Positions 25,042 to 37,285 of a stretch of 64,000 nucleotides of DNA are shown piece after piece. The position numbers and the translations under genes are program-made. Every line of letters begins with the position of its first letter. The first letter of the stretch is position 1. The DNA comes from Rotaria socialis (Eukaryota > Rotifera > Eurotatoria > Philodinida > Philodinidae). The notes below the pieces were generated by a model. The model worked only from the letters and a program-made list of their open reading frames with translations, was not told where the DNA came from and searched no databases. Location of the stretch: assembly GCA_905331475.1 (NCBI GenBank), contig CAJNYU010002384.1, positions 183,067 through 247,066 of the forward strand, given 5' to 3'.

Positions 25042-27079
25042 AGAAATTCATATTATTGTTTGTCTATATTCCGATCTTTCTTTTTGATTTTTGTTTTGTG
25101 AACATTGCGCGCATATGAATGTCTTCTGGTTCATTTCCCATACTACCTAGCGCATTTGTTGGATCAATGCTGTTAGTGGAGGATAAGTCGTTGGATGATC
25201 TCGTATTTTTTTTTCTTTCTTTCTGATAATAACTTTATAAAAGAAATCAACACATTTAGATGTGTTTTACTCGTCATAGTTGATTATTCATTTTTTTGTT
25301 CTTTTGTTTTGTGCAATCTTTCTACATATATTGTGGGTTTTTTTTGTTAAAAAAAAATTAAAAAAAAAGATTATAAAAAATTCTGTTCGTTCTCATCTTC
25401 ATTTTCGTGTTTCCGTTTATTTTGTACACAAGTTTTATTTTGTATGATTTTTTTCTGCTCTCTCTCTCTCTTGATTCATCTCAGCTTTTTTTTGTTTTGT
25501 CATTGTCATTTCATTCTCTTCTTTTTTGGTGGAAAGCATTCTCATGTTTTTTTTTCATTTTGTTGTTGTTTTCGTTGTCATTTATTTAACCTGTTCGTCA
25601 TTCTTTTTTTCTTTTTCTTTTGATATTCGATTATATTTTTTGTTTATTTATTTTTTATCGTATCATCATTATTCAGGCCGTGAAAAAAACATCGCCTGTG
25701 AAAGAGCGCAGCTTTCCGGTGTAGTTGCTCTTTCCATCTTTTGTACCTTCAAATAAAACAGGCAATCTGGCGAGCAGATCTTCTATTAACAACACGCTTG
25801 TATGTGTTCGTGGAACCTTTTTTCTCCTCACCTTTTTATTATCATTATAAAGACATTTGTTGGTGTTTTTTTTTGTCTCTATGATTCATCATTGATTGTT
25901 GTCGTTTTATAATTCGTACCATTTTTTGTTGTGCTGAACTACTCCTATTGCCTATTTCTTCTTTTCTCTTTTCTTGGAATAAAAATTAAGAGAATCCAAG
26001 AAAAAAATAATAATTCAAGTTTATTTATCTTTTGTTCTTCTGATACGGACCGTGGAAATTATATACACACATATTCGTATATAACCTATTTACAGTTAGA
26101 ACGTGTTGAAAAATCATTCAAATATTATAGAATTCATTTTCTGGAATTTTTATCGTTTGGCTGTACAATTTGCTATTAGAAATATCTTTGAATATGTTTG
26201 TCTACAATAGACAAACGTGTGTTAGAATGTCTTTTGGTAGTAATGTAGTTTAAGTATCTAATTCAAATCCTTCTACATAAGATCAAACGATGAATAGAAT
26301 ACGGATATCCACAGAGATATCAACAACAGTAAACGATTCTCTTAATCGATTCGTTTGATTGAAAGCGCAGAATATCAGAATCCAGATGTCGCTTTCATCG
26401 ATCTAGATTTTATAAGGTAATCATAACGTGAAGCAAATTCTACAACTAGTTTCTGACGAAAAATACTATCAGTTTTTCATAATACTCTTCTAACAAATAC
26501 TCGTGAGTAAATCATTTAATTAACTAAAAGATTTTATATGACTCAGAAAAAAATGACAGATGAAAAATTTGGATACATCTGCAAGAATTTTTTTGTTTTG
26601 CGAAAAGAATTGACTGTTCTTTGAGGTAAATTGTAACTAAGAAATATTTACTTTCTACGCTAAAAAAAATGACGTTTTTAATCTGTTGGTAAAGTATGGT
26701 CAAATGGAAATTTCACTTGTAGTTTTTCTGTTTATATTCAACGGAATATTTCATTCATACTCTTGTCTTTTTTTAAACAAATATCCCAATTATCCTAAAA
26801 TTCTCTATTTCGTTTTTGTTTGATTTCGATGTTTTTGTTTTTAAATCTATCTCGACCATTGATTAGATAATATCAATCAAAAATCATTCATGTTTATTTA
26901 TATTTCAAGCGAAAATCACATCATAGTTGAATAAATGCATTTGCGAGTAATGTGACGAGCAAGAAACAGCACACCAAAAGGAAAATTTTTTAGACAAACA
27001 AAAGAAAAAGAAATTTCGGATCACTGATAAAGACAAAATATATAGATGACACATAATTTCTAAGCTCATTTTGTTTCAG
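25042..27079. other. CPEB 3' region and intergenic space
   Basis: The first 1 kb or so is strikingly T-rich on the plus strand with many T-runs, probably CPEB 3' UTR. Open stretches here (25407-26179) are translations of T-rich sequence and not credible proteins. The rest up to TOMM7 shows nothing recognisable. Confidence 0.5.
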
Positions 27080-27093
27080 ATACAATATAAATC

Positions 27094-27300
27094 ATGTTTC
27101 CGGGGTCGTCAAGTGCATTATCGCGAACAGAACAAAAATCTACAGACAATATAAAACGACGTCTGCAATCAGTACTTGGTTATAGTCCATATGGTATTTA
27201 TTTTGGCTTTATCCCACTTGTGATTTATCTCGGATTTAAACTTGGACCAGATCCAGGCACACCTGATTTTTCATTCATCAATTTGTTACCTATTGGTTAA
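27094..27300 (+). CDS. TOMM7: TOM complex small subunit Tom7
   Basis: 68-residue single-exon gene. The block GFIPLVIYLGFKLGPDPGTP is nearly the same as human TOMM7 (GFIPLVIYLGFKRGADPGMP) and contains the single transmembrane segment plus the conserved GxDPGxP turn. Tom7 is a tail-anchored part of the mitochondrial outer-membrane import translocase that tunes TOM assembly. The N-terminus is about 12 residues longer than the human one. An AG acceptor at 27078/27079 precedes the ATG by 14 nt. The stop lies against, and may overlap by 15 bases, the 3' coding end of the convergent minus-strand gene. Confidence 0.93.
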   Translation: MFPGSSSALSRTEQKSTDNIKRRLQSVLGYSPYGIYFGFIPLVIYLGFKLGPDPGTPDFSFINLLPIG

Positions 27301-30300
27301 AACAAAACATATGATATGTGTTTTTTTCCTGTTATTGACTTCTACGTTTTTTGTTTTACAAAAGAAACAATAAAATAAGAAAAAGCGAACACTTACTGCT
27401 ACTAGCACCACCACCACCTGAGGTTTTTTTTGCGCCTTGTTGATGATGAGTATGCTGATAATCATTTGGTGCTTGAAATCCAGTACTGTAGGCATTATTT
27501 CTCGGTGCACGTCTTTGCTGTTGATTACTTGGATAGGGTGCAGAGGACGGTGAATTTGGATGCCGATTTTGTTGATATTGATTACCATAGTGCTGTGTGG
27601 CAGCTGGCGGAGGTGGATATCGATTGTGTTGTTGTTGTTGTGGTTGTCTTCGATCAACAAAATATCCAACGGGATTTCCTTGTTGATTTGAATAATTCGC
27701 ATTTACATATTGACGGGAATTTTGAGCCCCTGGAAAGCCTTGTATTGGAGAATTTACTTGCGATAAATTCTGTTGAAACGTTGCTCGGTGGGATGGACGT
27801 CGGTTATCATTATTTGAACGGTGTGGCTTGTGTTGTTGTTGTTGTTGCTGGCTGTTTTGCCGAATAGAGAATTGTTGAACATTGCTTCGAATGCATTGTT
27901 TAGGTAACAGACGAATCAGATGCGTTAAACGTTCATATAGATTACGATCGAATAAACACGTTGAAACACGTTTTGTAATTTGTGTTTGTGTTTCAATTGT
28001 TTTTGTACAAAGAAGTTGACCTAATGGACTTGATTCTTCTTTCCAAATACAATGGGCCTCATCAGCAGCATCTTGTGATGATAAACGACTAGTAAATAGT
28101 ATTGATTCAAGTGGTGGTTTGATTAGAAGAGGTTCATTCGATGGTGAAGGCAAAACAATTTTTGCCAATGTACTTGGCGACGATGGTGAAGCAGGTGACG
28201 ATGAAAGACTATGGCTACTAAGATCAACAACTAGTGAACCAGATTCTTCTGATTCCGTAGGTGTTATCGACTTTTCATTTGAAGTAGAAGGTGAGGGCTC
28301 ATCTTGAAGATATTCACTAGCAAGATCACTGAGTGAAAATTCTCCATCACCGTTATCACTGTTGATTGTATTGGATGCAGGAACAAGTATTGTTTCATCT
28401 TTATCTTGATTCGTTTGATGATCTAAACAAAAACGATAATCGAACTCAACAATTCTTGAAACATTGGATTATCCGCCTAATGTTCCCAAGAGTGTCAAAC
28501 ATGTATCATACTGATAAATTTTATAGAAAAATCGAAGTAGAGATTTGAATAGAGAAAATAATATTTTTATAACATCTTGAAAACAAAGCAAGATCTCTAT
28601 ACACTTCTATTGCTAGCTTTTCTTTACTGCAGATGCTAAAAAGGAGTGAGTAGTGGGTTTTCTAGATAACGTATATTTCGAAAATACTGTAAAGATTTTA
28701 CTTCTTTCTAGCAACGTTATTAATTCTTTATCGGAATTATCGTCAAGTAGCAATATCGACATAAAATCTGTATATTGAATTTTCTGAGTTACTCTATCAT
28801 CATATTTCACAATAATAGATACATTCATTTTTTATTTTATTTTTGTAGGACGTCTTTCAACTTGCTCAAAATTCCGCTGCAAGTTCATTCGGTAGAGAAT
28901 ACTTTATGAGACAAAATTGTTGACTTTGCTTGCATAAATTTCTTTCCTCACGACACAAAAATTCAAAACATTCACATCTTCGCAATATTTCACATTGTAA
29001 CAAAGAACCAAACGAAAACAACATCGATTGTAAGTATCACTGAAATGTTAGATATAGTTTATCTTTCTTCGGAAGTCTACATTTTGCAATGTCATGAAAG
29101 AGCAAAATAAGTGCATCATATCTAGTATCAGTATAAATGCAAGAGCTTAATTAGAAATATTCTTCCGTATTCATCATAACCTTAGAACAGAAAAAGTATC
29201 AAGAAGCACTTTTGCCTTATTAAAAATAAATTTCGCTTAATAATCTAAAGAGTAATTATACACATATGTGCAGAATTTGAGTCCTATCGTTGATATCTGA
29301 GAAGATTAGTAGAATTTTCATTCCCAAACAACTTCTCAGTTATTATTAAGTTCAAAACTTTCTATGTAACATTCAGCATCTTGAAAATTACTCTATCAAC
29401 GGCTTGATCTATCTAAAATCTACAGACAGATATTAGCTCTCTTCCAGAATCATAATATTAACAATCTTAAAAAACAAAACGGGTGACAGTCTAGAACACA
29501 AACTTTACCATCAATATCCTACTTTTAATATGTTATACGAGGACCTAATGGTCCAAAAAACAGATGAATGCTTTCTTCAAACTCAAGAGTGCATTTTCGT
29601 AATTCAGTACGTAAATTATGCCCTTTAGAATTTTACACTGAAAACAACCTTCGAGTCTTTCTCTTATAAATTATAGCAATTGCACTCAATTTTTCAACGG
29701 TAAATGAACGTGCCGCGTCATTGAGAATTTCATTTCTGCGTAGTTCGAACTTAGATATCGGTTTTCTAAGTGAGTTATTGAGAAGTATAATCTTTGCACT
29801 AAAATAATCATCACTCAGAAAGAAAGATTCATATCCACGAATCGTTGCAAGCTTTCATTTGCAATACTGATCTAATACAGTAGATTTTATTCGAACAGTG
29901 ATATTCATCGTGCATACAAGAAACTACCATATCTAAATATTCGATTCGACTAATCAAAATAGAATTAATGAGCAGTTAGGTTTTGATCCTTAAAGCTTTC
30001 TAGTCCGTGAATGTTCGAATCGACATCGGATTGATTGAAATATTTAATTAGAAGGGACAAGTGATATTAATTTTCCACTTTTATAGTTCTACCATCAGAG
30101 ACATTTTATTTCCACATTTTTTTATCAGATTAAGTTAACTTTTAAGTGTTAATCTCAATCTTTAACCTTATCAAAACTTAATTTTAATCTCTTTTTAGTG
30201 ACTAAAATAGAATAGGTTTTTCGAGAATTTGACAACAAATCAACACATTACGTATGATCTGTTTTGTTGTCAACAAACTTTAGTACTTTTGATTGTTTGT

Positions 30301-30736
30301 TTCTGTATCAGAATAACTTTCTTAAACAAGACGGAATTCATCAGTTTAATTCAATAAGAAACTTCTAAAGAAATTCTTCATTCTTCTCAGTAGGATATCA
30401 CTTACTAGAATTCATTGTAAGCGGTATTTCTTCACTCCTATGCATTGAATATTCATTGGTTAATAAATCTTGTCCGATTGTTACAACATTACTAAGAAAA
30501 TCCCGTTTATCATGTGGCGAAAGTATAAATTGCGCAACTGCAACTAATAAATCGGTTTGTCTTGTTTGTTGCTCAGGAGTTTCTGAATCAAATTGATATT
30601 TATCAATGAGTTTTTTTAATAAATCATTTAATTGTACATGTTTCATTGCTAAATTATCATCAGTAAAAGCAGGTGGTGGCGTTGGTGGGGGTGGTGGTTT
30701 TGATGAATAAAGATGATCACGAGGACCAGTCAACAT
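27286..30736 (-). CDS. Unrecognised Q/P-rich protein, possible Ski7/HBS1L-V3-like exosome adaptor
   Basis: Three exons close in phase: 30736-30406, 28422-27397 and a tentative last exon 27341-27286, giving about 470 residues. Exon 1 has a PPPPPTPPP run, then a helical stretch (LNDLLKKLIDKYQF, DLLVAVAQFILSPHDKRDFL). Exon 2 has an acidic-serine segment with GEFSLSDLASEYLQDE, then SSPLGQLLCTKT and STCLFDRNLYERLTHLIRLL, then a disordered Q/N/P/R-rich tail. No known domain is certain. The SLSDLA pattern, S-S-P-L-G-x-x-L-C and F-D-x-x-L-Y recall the Ski7-like exon of HBS1L (short isoform V3: PSAFASTLC, LDLYKTF), which lacks the GTPase, as this gene does. That match is from memory and weak. The first intron is 1,983 nt. 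The last exon is short, antisense to the TOMM7 end, and uncertain. Confidence 0.6.
28423..30405 (-). other. Long intron holding an unexplained short ORF
   Basis: Intron 1 of the Q/P-rich gene. On the same strand, 28828-28613 is open for 71 codons from an ATG and reads MNVSIIVKYDDRVTQKIQYT at its start, with SILLLDDNSDKELITLLERS later. The composition is more protein-like than chance, but no family is recognised and no splice link in phase was established. It could be an alternative first exon or an exon of a nested gene. The rest shows nothing. Confidence 0.3.
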
Positions 30737-30995
30737 TATTTATTTTTGTTTTATTTTAATAGTAAATTTATAAATAGAATAGGCTAGAAGAAAGGAAAAA
30801 CATATTTTTTAAGATATGACTCATCTTGTCAATATAAAAATTTCTATTTGCATATGTATGTTAATGTCGCTATATGATATTGAGTAGAGACAAAAATAAT
30901 TCTCCTATGGAGCCAATAGGAAAGCAATATTTTGACTCATAAAAGTAGAGTTCACTTTTATTTCTAATCACTTCTTTTCAGCTAAAAAATTCAAA

Positions 30996-33059
30996 ATGGG
31001 TTGCGATGGTGGAACAATTCCGAAACGTGACGAACTTGTTCGACAAAAGAAAAAAGCCGAAGTCAAAGACAAGAATGCTGCTAACATGGCGAAATGGCGT
31101 TATTGTACATTGAAATACGATGCACTCAAAAGACCTATTGTTGTTGATTCGCATGGACTTTTATACAATAAAGATGCTATATTAGAATTTTTACTTGATC
31201 GTATGCAATTTGAAAATGGACCATCTTATGTTAAAAAGATGAAAGATGTTAAAGAATTACAATTAACAGAAAGCCCTGAATTTAAATCAAATCATAATGA
31301 TTTAGGCAATGAATATTTGGATGTTTATTCATCGCCATTTATTTGCCCATTAACTGGTTTAGAAATGAATGGTAAATATAAATTTTGTGCTATATGGACA
31401 TGTGGTTGTGTTTTATCGGAGCGAGCACTTCGATCAATTAATAATAATTCAAGTGAAAAACTGTGTTGTCCAAAATGTGGTAAAGAATATGCATCGAATG
31501 ATGATGTTATTATTCTCAATCCAGAAAATGAAGATATAGCGCTGATGGAACAAAGACGACAAAGATTAAATGCTAGCCAGAAAAAGAATGGATCAACAAA
31601 ACGAAAAACATCCGAAATAGAAGAAGAAGAATCGAGTGGAAAAAAGACCAAAATCGGCAAGTGATTTTTACTATTGTTAAAGAAATTTTCTAAGCCAGTT
31701 ATGGGTAAATAAAACATTCTTTTTCGACGAAGACAATAAGGCATCTGGCTAGTATAATAAAAATATATTTGTGGGATTTCCGAACAGAAAACAAAAAAAC
31801 ATTTTCTAAATTATTCTTTTTGAAATCTTAGACTTGCATTGTAAGTTAGAAATATAATTTGCAAGTATTCTAATTAATGCAAAATTTATTTTTATGGGGT
31901 GCAGACTGAATATTGCATGGCAGAATATTTTTATTGGTTAAGTGTAACGTAGTTAAAAAGAGGAAGATTACGAGTGACGAGAAGTTGAGTAAGAAAACAG
32001 AAAGATTTCCAACATAATATTGATTGCAGTCAGTAACGCATATTAAAAATAATACAAAAATGCCTTAAAAGTTCAAAAGAATCTCAAGTGGTCAGACTGA
32101 TTATTATTATTGCTGTTACTTAGTTTTGAAAGGTTGTAGATGTCAAGTAGAGTGTAGAGAATATTGACAGGAGTCACAACTTCTCTACCAAAACAATGAG
32201 CGATAATAGAAAAGATACCACAAAGAGAGAAAATAGAACAAGAGATATCAAATCTTCTACCAAATGCCAATAGAAAATAAAGAGTAGAATGATACTCTTA
32301 CAGATAGATAGAGAAAGAAATGCAGCTTATCGACACTTCAAAAACAATTCCCTATCCCACTAATGCCAATTTAATCGATTAATTCTTTTCGTCTAACTCA
32401 CCTATACATTGTTGAATTTCTATCAGTCTGTTAGGATTTAATTATAAATATTAGCTTATTTCATTTATAACGAAAGTAACAAAAAACGAAACGGTAATCG
32501 ATGATAACAATCATAAACGAACGACATAGTCGCTCAGCTTGTCACCGAGACAACCCTATATCTTCACATCCTTCTGCCCTCCTCCGCATATACACTAGAT
32601 TATCGATGTATATTAATATATACTTCGAAGACGAATCAAATAGAAGGAGACAAAGGAAAATAGCATAGAGGTTATTGGGACGATAGGTACCGTCCCATAA
32701 CACAGTCATTAATATTACTATATTCTGAAACATTAGATTTACAAAACTGTTGAACATTCTCTGAACTTCACTTTTTTTTTCTAGAGTCAACAGCAAATAG
32801 TAATGGTGCATCATCATCATCAGCAGCAGCAGCCAATTCTAATGTTTCATCGTCAACAACAAGTAAAAATGTATCAACAAGCAACGCGAATACATCAAAA
32901 TTAGCTGTTGGACAAAAATCAGTAAGCGACAAAACAAAAATTCAACAAGATCCAACCACATCTCATTTATATAAATCATTATTTACAACAAGCGAAGCTG
33001 CAAAGGAAAAAGAAAAAAATAAAGCTCATTGGGTAACTTACAACCCGCTTTATTTTTAA
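30996..33059 (+). CDS. RTF2: Replication termination factor 2 (RTF2)
   Basis: Nuclear protein of the RTF2 family, linked to replication-fork stability and to DDI1/2-dependent proteasomal removal at stalled forks. Exons 30996-31656 and 32785-33059 give about 311 residues. It opens with MGCDGGTIPKRDELVRQKKK, as in human RTF2. The RING-like part has ICPLTGLEMNGKYKFCA, CGCVLSERALRSI and CCPKCGKEYASNDDVIILN. The C-terminus has LYKSLFTT and AHWVTYNPLYF, matching human YKSLFTTHSSAKR and AHWVTHTSYCF. A GT donor at 31661 would leave the second exon out of frame; a GC donor (TCG|GCAAGT at 31657) closes it exactly, so this is probably a GC-AG intron of 1,128 nt. The central Ser/Ala/Asn tract is low-complexity. 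An AG at 30980/30981 precedes the ATG by 14 nt. TEAD starts 154 nt after the stop. Confidence 0.94.
31657..32784 (+). other. Long GC-AG intron of RTF2
   Basis: 1,128 nt beginning GCAAGT and ending ttttttctag. Open stretches on the minus strand inside it (32073-32270, 32542-32820) have no recognisable features. Confidence 0.6.
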
Positions 33060-33213
33060 TTGTCTTCTATGTAAAAATAAATAAATCAGTACATTGATAT
33101 TTTGTTTTCGTTTTGTTTTTGTATTGTATCAATAAATACATTCAGCTAACTCTTTTGTTCTTCAGTATTTCTAGATGTATATGATATATTCGACTAAGTA
33201 AAACAAAAACAAG

Positions 33214-35675
33214 ATGGATAAAATCAAAATAGATACTAACCTTTCAATACCGACGCCGTCAACAAATAATGGAACAGTTGATGAAGCTGAGGGTATATGG
33301 AGTGCCGATATTGAACAAAGTTTTCTTGAAGCACTCGCTATATATCCTCCGTGTGGTCGACGAAAAATAATCTTAACTGAAGAAGGGAAAATGTATGGTC
33401 GCAATGAATTAGTCGCGCGTTATATTAAAATTCGTACAGGTAAAACACGATCACGCAAACAAGTCTCATCACATTTACAAGTACTTGCTAAACGTCGTTC
33501 AAAAGAAATTCAATCATTACGTAATGATAAAGCTGCGCAACAAGTTATACTCGAGAGATTAAAACAATATACATCAGCTGAAATTGTTTCGATGAATAAT
33601 GAACAAATAACCAGTGATAACGATTCGTTCTCCGATGATGATGACGATGAGGTAGAAAAAAAGAAAAAAAAGCGAGCTACTCCTGTTAAGAATCTCATTC
33701 AACCCATTCCAATTGAAGAACATTTAAAAAAACCTGTGCCGACATCAAGCATGAATATAGAGCAATTCCAAGCAAAAGAAGATTCATACTCGTGTTCACC
33801 TATGCCAATCGTGAAAAAGAATTCAACGAAACATGTAGCATCAACTAATAAATCGAATGGTACTATTCCAAATATGATCAACAGCACACTACAACATTAC
33901 TTACCAAGTAATGCATTCTTCTTGCTTTTTTTTGCTATAGATCACATAGAAAAATTCTGTTACAATGGCTTATATTTTCTTTTGATTTGAAAATGATTAC
34001 CTATTCGATTGTAAATTAGTTTTTACTGAAATAGAGAACTGATTCTTAATATTTCGTGAGTGGTTTTCTATTGAATAGACCCAGTCGATTGTTTGAACAT
34101 AGAAATCTTTAGGTGCGTATGAGACTTGCGCTTCATCAATACGTTATTTTCCTCCACCAGCTGATAATACCTACAGCTATTGATTTTCTTCGCGTTAGCC
34201 AACATGATATAGTAGGCAAAATCTAGAGAGCCAATGAAATGTAATCGACATCTACGAACAATGAAAAACATTTGTATCTATGTAGATTCTCCAGCCGTCT
34301 ATACTCATACTGCCGGTCGATCTCGATGTTCATCAAATACTTCATCATCATCTCCACTATCTTCTGGCTCAACAGTTTCTCAAGGTATAATACTAGCAAA
34401 CCCATCAGTACCACCATTCGCTATAATTGGGGATGAAAATTTTCGTCTTTATGAATTAAGTGCTTTTGCTGAAATCAATCGAACCATATCAACAACACAT
34501 CCATCATTAATTTATCCAGCATCGGAAGCATATTCGATTCATCAACATGATCTAGTTCGTTTGCATGTCAATGACATTCAAATGAAAAGCCTTCAAACAT
34601 TTGAAACAATATCAATTGATCAAATATATGATAAATTCCCTCATTACGACGGTTTGAAAGATTTATTTGAACGTAACCCATATGGACCGTTCTTTTTAAT
34701 TAAATTTTGGGCTGATGTCCCAATGTCATCCTCAATGACTAATCCAATGAGTATTCGTGATGAATCGTTTTTTACCTCATTTACATATGCAAGTTGTGCC
34801 AATCGTCCAATACATATATCAACACGTTTATGTTCATTTGGTAAAAAAGTTTTGGAAAAAGTTGACACAAGTGAACATCCACAACGTGATCAATATGATC
34901 AATATTTTCATCGGTTTGATCGATCACCATTATGTGATTATATGGTACAATTCGTACAAAAACTTCGTTCTCTTCCAAATGCCTGTATGATGAATAGCGT
35001 CTTAGAGGTGAGAAAGCTTAAAATATTGACAATTAATAGAACTGATCATAGTATATTTTCTACCAGCAAATAATCATTAGAAATAATGAAAGCTTGAGAA
35101 AAAGGAGACTACGATTCTAGTGCCTCGTTACCAAGAAGATGACTCATATTTTTGCAACCGCAACCTTGACGAAATTTTTCAAGGACAAAGAGTCTAAATT
35201 TGTCTTGTTTCTGGTATGTTTACCGAGTTGATGCATTTCTTTGTCACACCAGCTGTTGCATTGTATTACGAGGAATATTTTAAAAATAAATACAAATAAA
35301 ATATCGAAAGTTAAAAAAAGTAATTCAACTGTAAATACATTCGTTGTTGATGACGCTCTATGTGCTTTTTTTTACCATTCAATACTCATCTATTCGATTT
35401 CTAAATTAAATTCTAGCTAGTATGGATTAGTTCTAAGTTTCATTTTAATTCCTATAATACGTCATTAGCTTACGTTAGAAAATTTGTTTTGTTTTGTGTA
35501 CATTTTAATCTGTAAAATGTTTTTCTTTTAATTTTAGAACTTTACTGTCCTTCAAGTGATTAAATGTCTAGATAATTCCGAACAACTTTTACTTTGTCTT
35601 GCTTTTGTTTTTGAAATCGCTATGTTCGATGCAGGTGGACCACAATACCAAGTGTACAAATTGGTGGCTAATTAA
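33214..35675 (+). CDS. TEAD: TEA-domain transcription factor (TEAD/Scalloped)
   Basis: DNA-binding partner of YAP/Yorkie in Hippo signalling. Three in-phase exons, 33214-33907, 34286-35007 and 35538-35675, give about 517 residues. The TEA domain covers roughly residues 27-100: [20 protein letters not shown], then [20 protein letters not shown] and [17 protein letters not shown]. An acidic/Lys-rich linker follows. The YAP-binding domain starts near [20 protein letters not shown], includes [15 protein letters not shown] and [10 protein letters not shown], and ends in [20 protein letters not shown] and YQVYKLVAN, matching the C-terminal strands of TEADs (YKLVKD end). It sits between RTF2 (154 nt upstream) and NAXD (447 nt downstream) on the same strand. 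Several AG acceptors lie at 33144-33174, before a small upstream ORF and the start codon. Identity is certain; cofactor use is inferred from the family. Confidence 0.96.
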
Positions 35676-36122
35676 TAATAAAAACGATGATAAAATCATA
35701 TATATATTTTTTTGTTTTGTTCGGTGCCTTCTTCTTTTCTCATTCTATGTATCTTCTGTATTTTTTTATGCAATTCTTCTGTTCTGTATTCGTACTTAAA
35801 TACACGTATTATCATTTTTTTTTAGAACAGTGTGGTGTCGGTTTCCTTTTGCTCAATTACATGGACTTGTAACTGGTGTCCGAGCGATTAATCAACACGT
35901 TTGTGAATTTTTCTATCTCTGTTTAATATGCCCAGTGATTAAGGCATTCGTCTTTTTCTTTCTTTCCGTTTGCTATTTTTCTATTTCTTTACACGATAAA
36001 CCCGGTCCTTCTTTTTTTTCTCCTTTTGTTTACGGAAAAACAAATATTGAATAAAAGATAATAAAAGATACGAAGACATCATTTGCTTATTTTTATTTTG
36101 TTCATTGCCTATCATGTTCCAG
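35676..36122 (+). other. TEAD-NAXD gap, T-rich
   Basis: 447 nt of T-rich sequence between the TEAD stop and the NAXD start, with a TA run near 35699 and an AATAAA-like word near 36049-36056. It ends in ttccag immediately before the NAXD ATG. Open stretches here code only for hydrophobic low-complexity peptides. Confidence 0.6.
36121..36122 (+). promoter_or_regulatory. Putative trans-splice acceptor of NAXD
   Basis: The AG of tatcatgttccag abuts the ATG directly, and no upstream coding exon was found. It leaves no 5' UTR unless another leader is joined. Confidence 0.6.
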
Positions 36123-37166
36123 ATGGCAATGAGTTCGCCGCATACGCAATTATTACAATCATTTAGAAAACTCGTTCCACCACTACTATTTGATGGACAT
36201 AAAGGTGAAGCTGGTCGTATTGGTGTTGTCGGCGGAAGTGAAGAATATACGGGCGCACCGACTTTTGCAGGTATGACAGCATTGCGAACAGGTGCCGATA
36301 TTGTTCATATATTTTGTGCCAAAAATGCTGCTATACCAATAAAAAGCTTTTCACCTGATCTTATTGTGCATCCACTTCTTGTGAGTTTAAGCTTATCGAT
36401 TTATTTTTCTTTAAGATTTCTTTAGGATTCAAAATCTTTCTCGGATGACATAGGCAAATGGCTGCCACGTTTGCATGCTGTAGTTATTGGTCCAGGATTA
36501 GGACGCGACGAAAATATCTTGTCAAATGTTGAACAATTAATTGGTATTTTACGTAAACAAGATAAACAAATACCACTTGTAATTGATGCTGATGGCCTGT
36601 TTTTAATCACTGAAAAGCCGCATATTATTAATAGTTATGAAAATTGTATATTAACACCAAATATTGCAGAATTTGAACGTTTATATGAAAAAGTAACAGG
36701 TGTAAAATCTGAAGAAATAAAACAAGAAACTGATAAGAAAAAATTAGCGCAAAAATTAGCTGAAACACTTCGTGTTAATATTCTTATGAAAGGACGTGTA
36801 GATACAATATCTTCGCCGAATAATCAAACACCAATTCAATGCGCTATTGAAGGTTCACCAAGAAGATGTGGTGGCCAAGGAGACTTATTATCTGGAGCGC
36901 TAGCTATTTCATATTATTGGGCACTAAAAAATCGTGATAATATTCAATATCAATCATCGAATTCCGAAAACTCGCCGATCAATACCGAATATATAAATGA
37001 TTACTCGAAAATAACTCCAGCTCAAATAGCTGCTTATGCTACATCAACACTTATTCGTACTTCTAGTCAAACAGTTTTCAAAAAACTTGGACGATCAATG
37101 ATTAGTACAGACTTATTAAAAGAAATTGGACCAACATTTAATAAACTTTTCGAGAAACAAGATTAA
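36123..37166 (+). CDS. NAXD: ATP-dependent (S)-NAD(P)H-hydrate dehydratase
   Basis: Repair enzyme that dehydrates S-NADHX and S-NADPHX back to NAD(P)H. Exons 36123-36380 and 36426-37166, separated by a 45-nt intron, give about 332 residues of the ribokinase-like CARKD fold. Landmarks: LFDGHKGEAGRIGVVGGSEE and YTGAPTFAGMTALRTGADIV at the N-terminus, HAVVIGPGLGRDENIL, IPLVIDADGLFLI, ILTPNIAEFERLY, and the catalytic/ATP-binding loop RRCGGQGDLLSGALAISYYW. The C-terminus has KLGRSMISTDLLKEIG. The ATG at 36123 directly follows an acceptor AG, so it is preferred over the in-frame ATG at 36105, whose codons would translate the polypyrimidine tract. No clear mitochondrial or ER signal peptide is seen. 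The next gene starts 119 nt downstream. Confidence 0.95.
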
Positions 37167-37283
37167 TCAAACAATAAAAAGAGCCTTTTTTTTTATACAT
37201 GTCACTTGATAGTATCGTTATTCACTTTAATTATAGAAATAAACCTGCTATTTATTTATTTTTTTAAATGTTTATCTTTTTTC

Positions 37284-37285
37284 AG
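37284..37285 (+). promoter_or_regulatory. Putative trans-splice acceptor of the METTL7-like gene
   Basis: AG of atcttttttcag abuts the ATG. NAXD stops only 119 nt upstream, so there is little room for a promoter plus first exon. Confidence 0.6.

Noticed and set aside
25407-26179. Three overlapping plus-strand ORFs after CPEB
   Set aside because: They translate T-rich sequence into Phe/Ser/Leu runs; more likely CPEB 3' UTR than genes.
27430-27867. Plus-strand 145-codon ORF opposite the Q/P-rich gene
   Set aside because: Its Val/Asp-rich peptide is the antisense shadow of the Gln/Asn codon runs on the minus strand.
36105-36122. NAXD start at ATG 36105
   Set aside because: The six extra codons would translate the polypyrimidine tract of a splice acceptor; ATG 36123 follows the AG directly.
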